Shown: positions 5,681 to 6,185 of the stretch, piece by piece
Numbering within the stretch: position 1 is the first letter of the stretch
How the letters are laid out: every line of letters begins with the position of its first letter
NCBI GenBank assembly: GCA_003541675.1
Contig: DPMC01000046.1
Span: forward strand, 4,383-10,567
DNA from: Acidimicrobiaceae bacterium
GTDB taxonomy: Bacteria; Actinomycetota; Acidimicrobiia; Acidimicrobiales; MedAcidi-G1
Length of the DNA: 6,185 nt
Direction: 5' to 3'
Translations under genes and position numbers: made by a program
The notes under the pieces: model-generated
The model's database searches: none
The model's input: the letters and a program-made list of their open reading frames with translations, nothing else
What the model was told of the DNA's origin: nothing

Positions 5681-6185
5681 CGGCGGCGGACGCGGCATCA
5701 GCCGCGATCTCGATGGTCTCATCAACCACCGCGTCGTCATGGGAGAGGCTCGGAAACAACGCCTCGTATGCCCCGGGAGCCAGGGCTACGCCCCGCTCCA
5801 GCAGGGCGTGGAATACCTTCGAGTACCGGCCGTTGTCGGCCAGCACCTTCGCCTCATCGAAGTCGGTCGGTGGGGCGACCGGGCCGTCACCGAAATACAG
5901 GCCGAGGAGGGACCCCACCCGGGGCAGGGTCGAGGCCAGACCAGCCGAGGCGAACGCTCCGGCCAGCCCGTCAGCCAGTCGTGTCGCCGTGGCGGTCAGC
6001 CGATCGAAGGCGCCGTCGTCGAGCAGTTCCAGGGTGGTTCGTCCGGCCGCCATGGCCAACGGGTTCCCCGAGAGCGTGCCGCCCTGGTAGACGCCGCCCA
6101 GAGGTGCGAGGTGCTCCATGACGCCCCAACGGCCACCGAAGGCGCCGACCGGAAGGCCACCGCCGATGACCTTGCCGAAGCACCA
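5664..6185 (-). CDS. hemL: Glutamate-1-semialdehyde 2,1-aminomutase, C-terminal part, cut by the right edge
   Basis: This PLP enzyme converts glutamate-1-semialdehyde to 5-aminolevulinate, the last step of the C5 route to haem and other tetrapyrroles. The 173 visible residues are in frame to the window edge, so the true start lies outside; the usual length is about 430. The fragment opens with WCFGKVIGGGLPVGAFGG, whose lysine (codon 6173-6171) is the expected Schiff-base residue. It is followed by MEHLAPLG and the GTLSGNPLAMAAG block, which is characteristic of this aminomutase. The C-terminal small domain, with GRYSKVFHALLERGVALAPGAYEALFPSLSHDD, matches the family ending. The FPSxxH pattern helps separate it from other class III aminotransferases. 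The stop is TGA at 5666-5664. The gene converges on pgi. Its product would supply haem to the cytochromes encoded at the other end of the window, although nothing shows co-regulation. Confidence 0.95.
   Translation of the reverse strand, partial: WCFGKVIGGGLPVGAFGGRWGVMEHLAPLGGVYQGGTLSGNPLAMAAGRTTLELLDDGAFDRLTATATRLADGLAGAFASAGLASTLPRVGSLLGLYFGDGPVAPPTDFDEAKVLADNGRYSKVFHALLERGVALAPGAYEALFPSLSHDDAVVDETIEIAADAASAAVASLV

Overview
The window is GC-rich, tightly packed bacterial DNA. GTG and TTG starts, short gaps and the protein families fit a high-GC actinobacterium, possibly of the Acidimicrobiia. That placement is an inference from codon use and protein style; there is no rRNA or other decisive marker. 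No mobile element, CRISPR array, rRNA or tRNA was found.

Left part (1-1487, minus strand): a leftward run of three genes. In transcription order they are a tryptophan-rich protein with three predicted membrane helices, a soluble 2x[4Fe-4S] ferredoxin-type protein (coupled to the first gene by an ATGA overlap), and the N-terminal 190 residues of a bc-complex cytochrome b that runs off the left edge. Positions 1488-1851 form a divergent, non-coding control region.

Middle part (1852-3952, plus strand): a membrane-anchored monohaem cytochrome c with a long Ala/Pro/Lys-rich N-terminal tail, then an FAD-dependent geranylgeranyl-reductase-family protein that may saturate the menaquinone side chain. 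Together with the left run this looks like a quinol-oxidising respiratory module in which a ferredoxin gene sits directly before cytochrome b. No Rieske protein and no second half of cytochrome b are visible; if present, they lie beyond the left edge.

Right part (4047-6185): glucose-6-phosphate isomerase (pgi, plus strand), preceded by a nested inverted repeat at 3969-4002. It converges on the C-terminal part of glutamate-1-semialdehyde 2,1-aminomutase (hemL, minus strand), which runs off the right edge. Two small hairpins lie in the 24-bp convergent junction and over the hemL stop. HemL supplies haem precursor, the reductase family acts on isoprenoid quinones, and the cytochromes use haem and quinol, so much of the window shares a respiratory-cofactor theme. 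Pgi is ordinary carbon metabolism.
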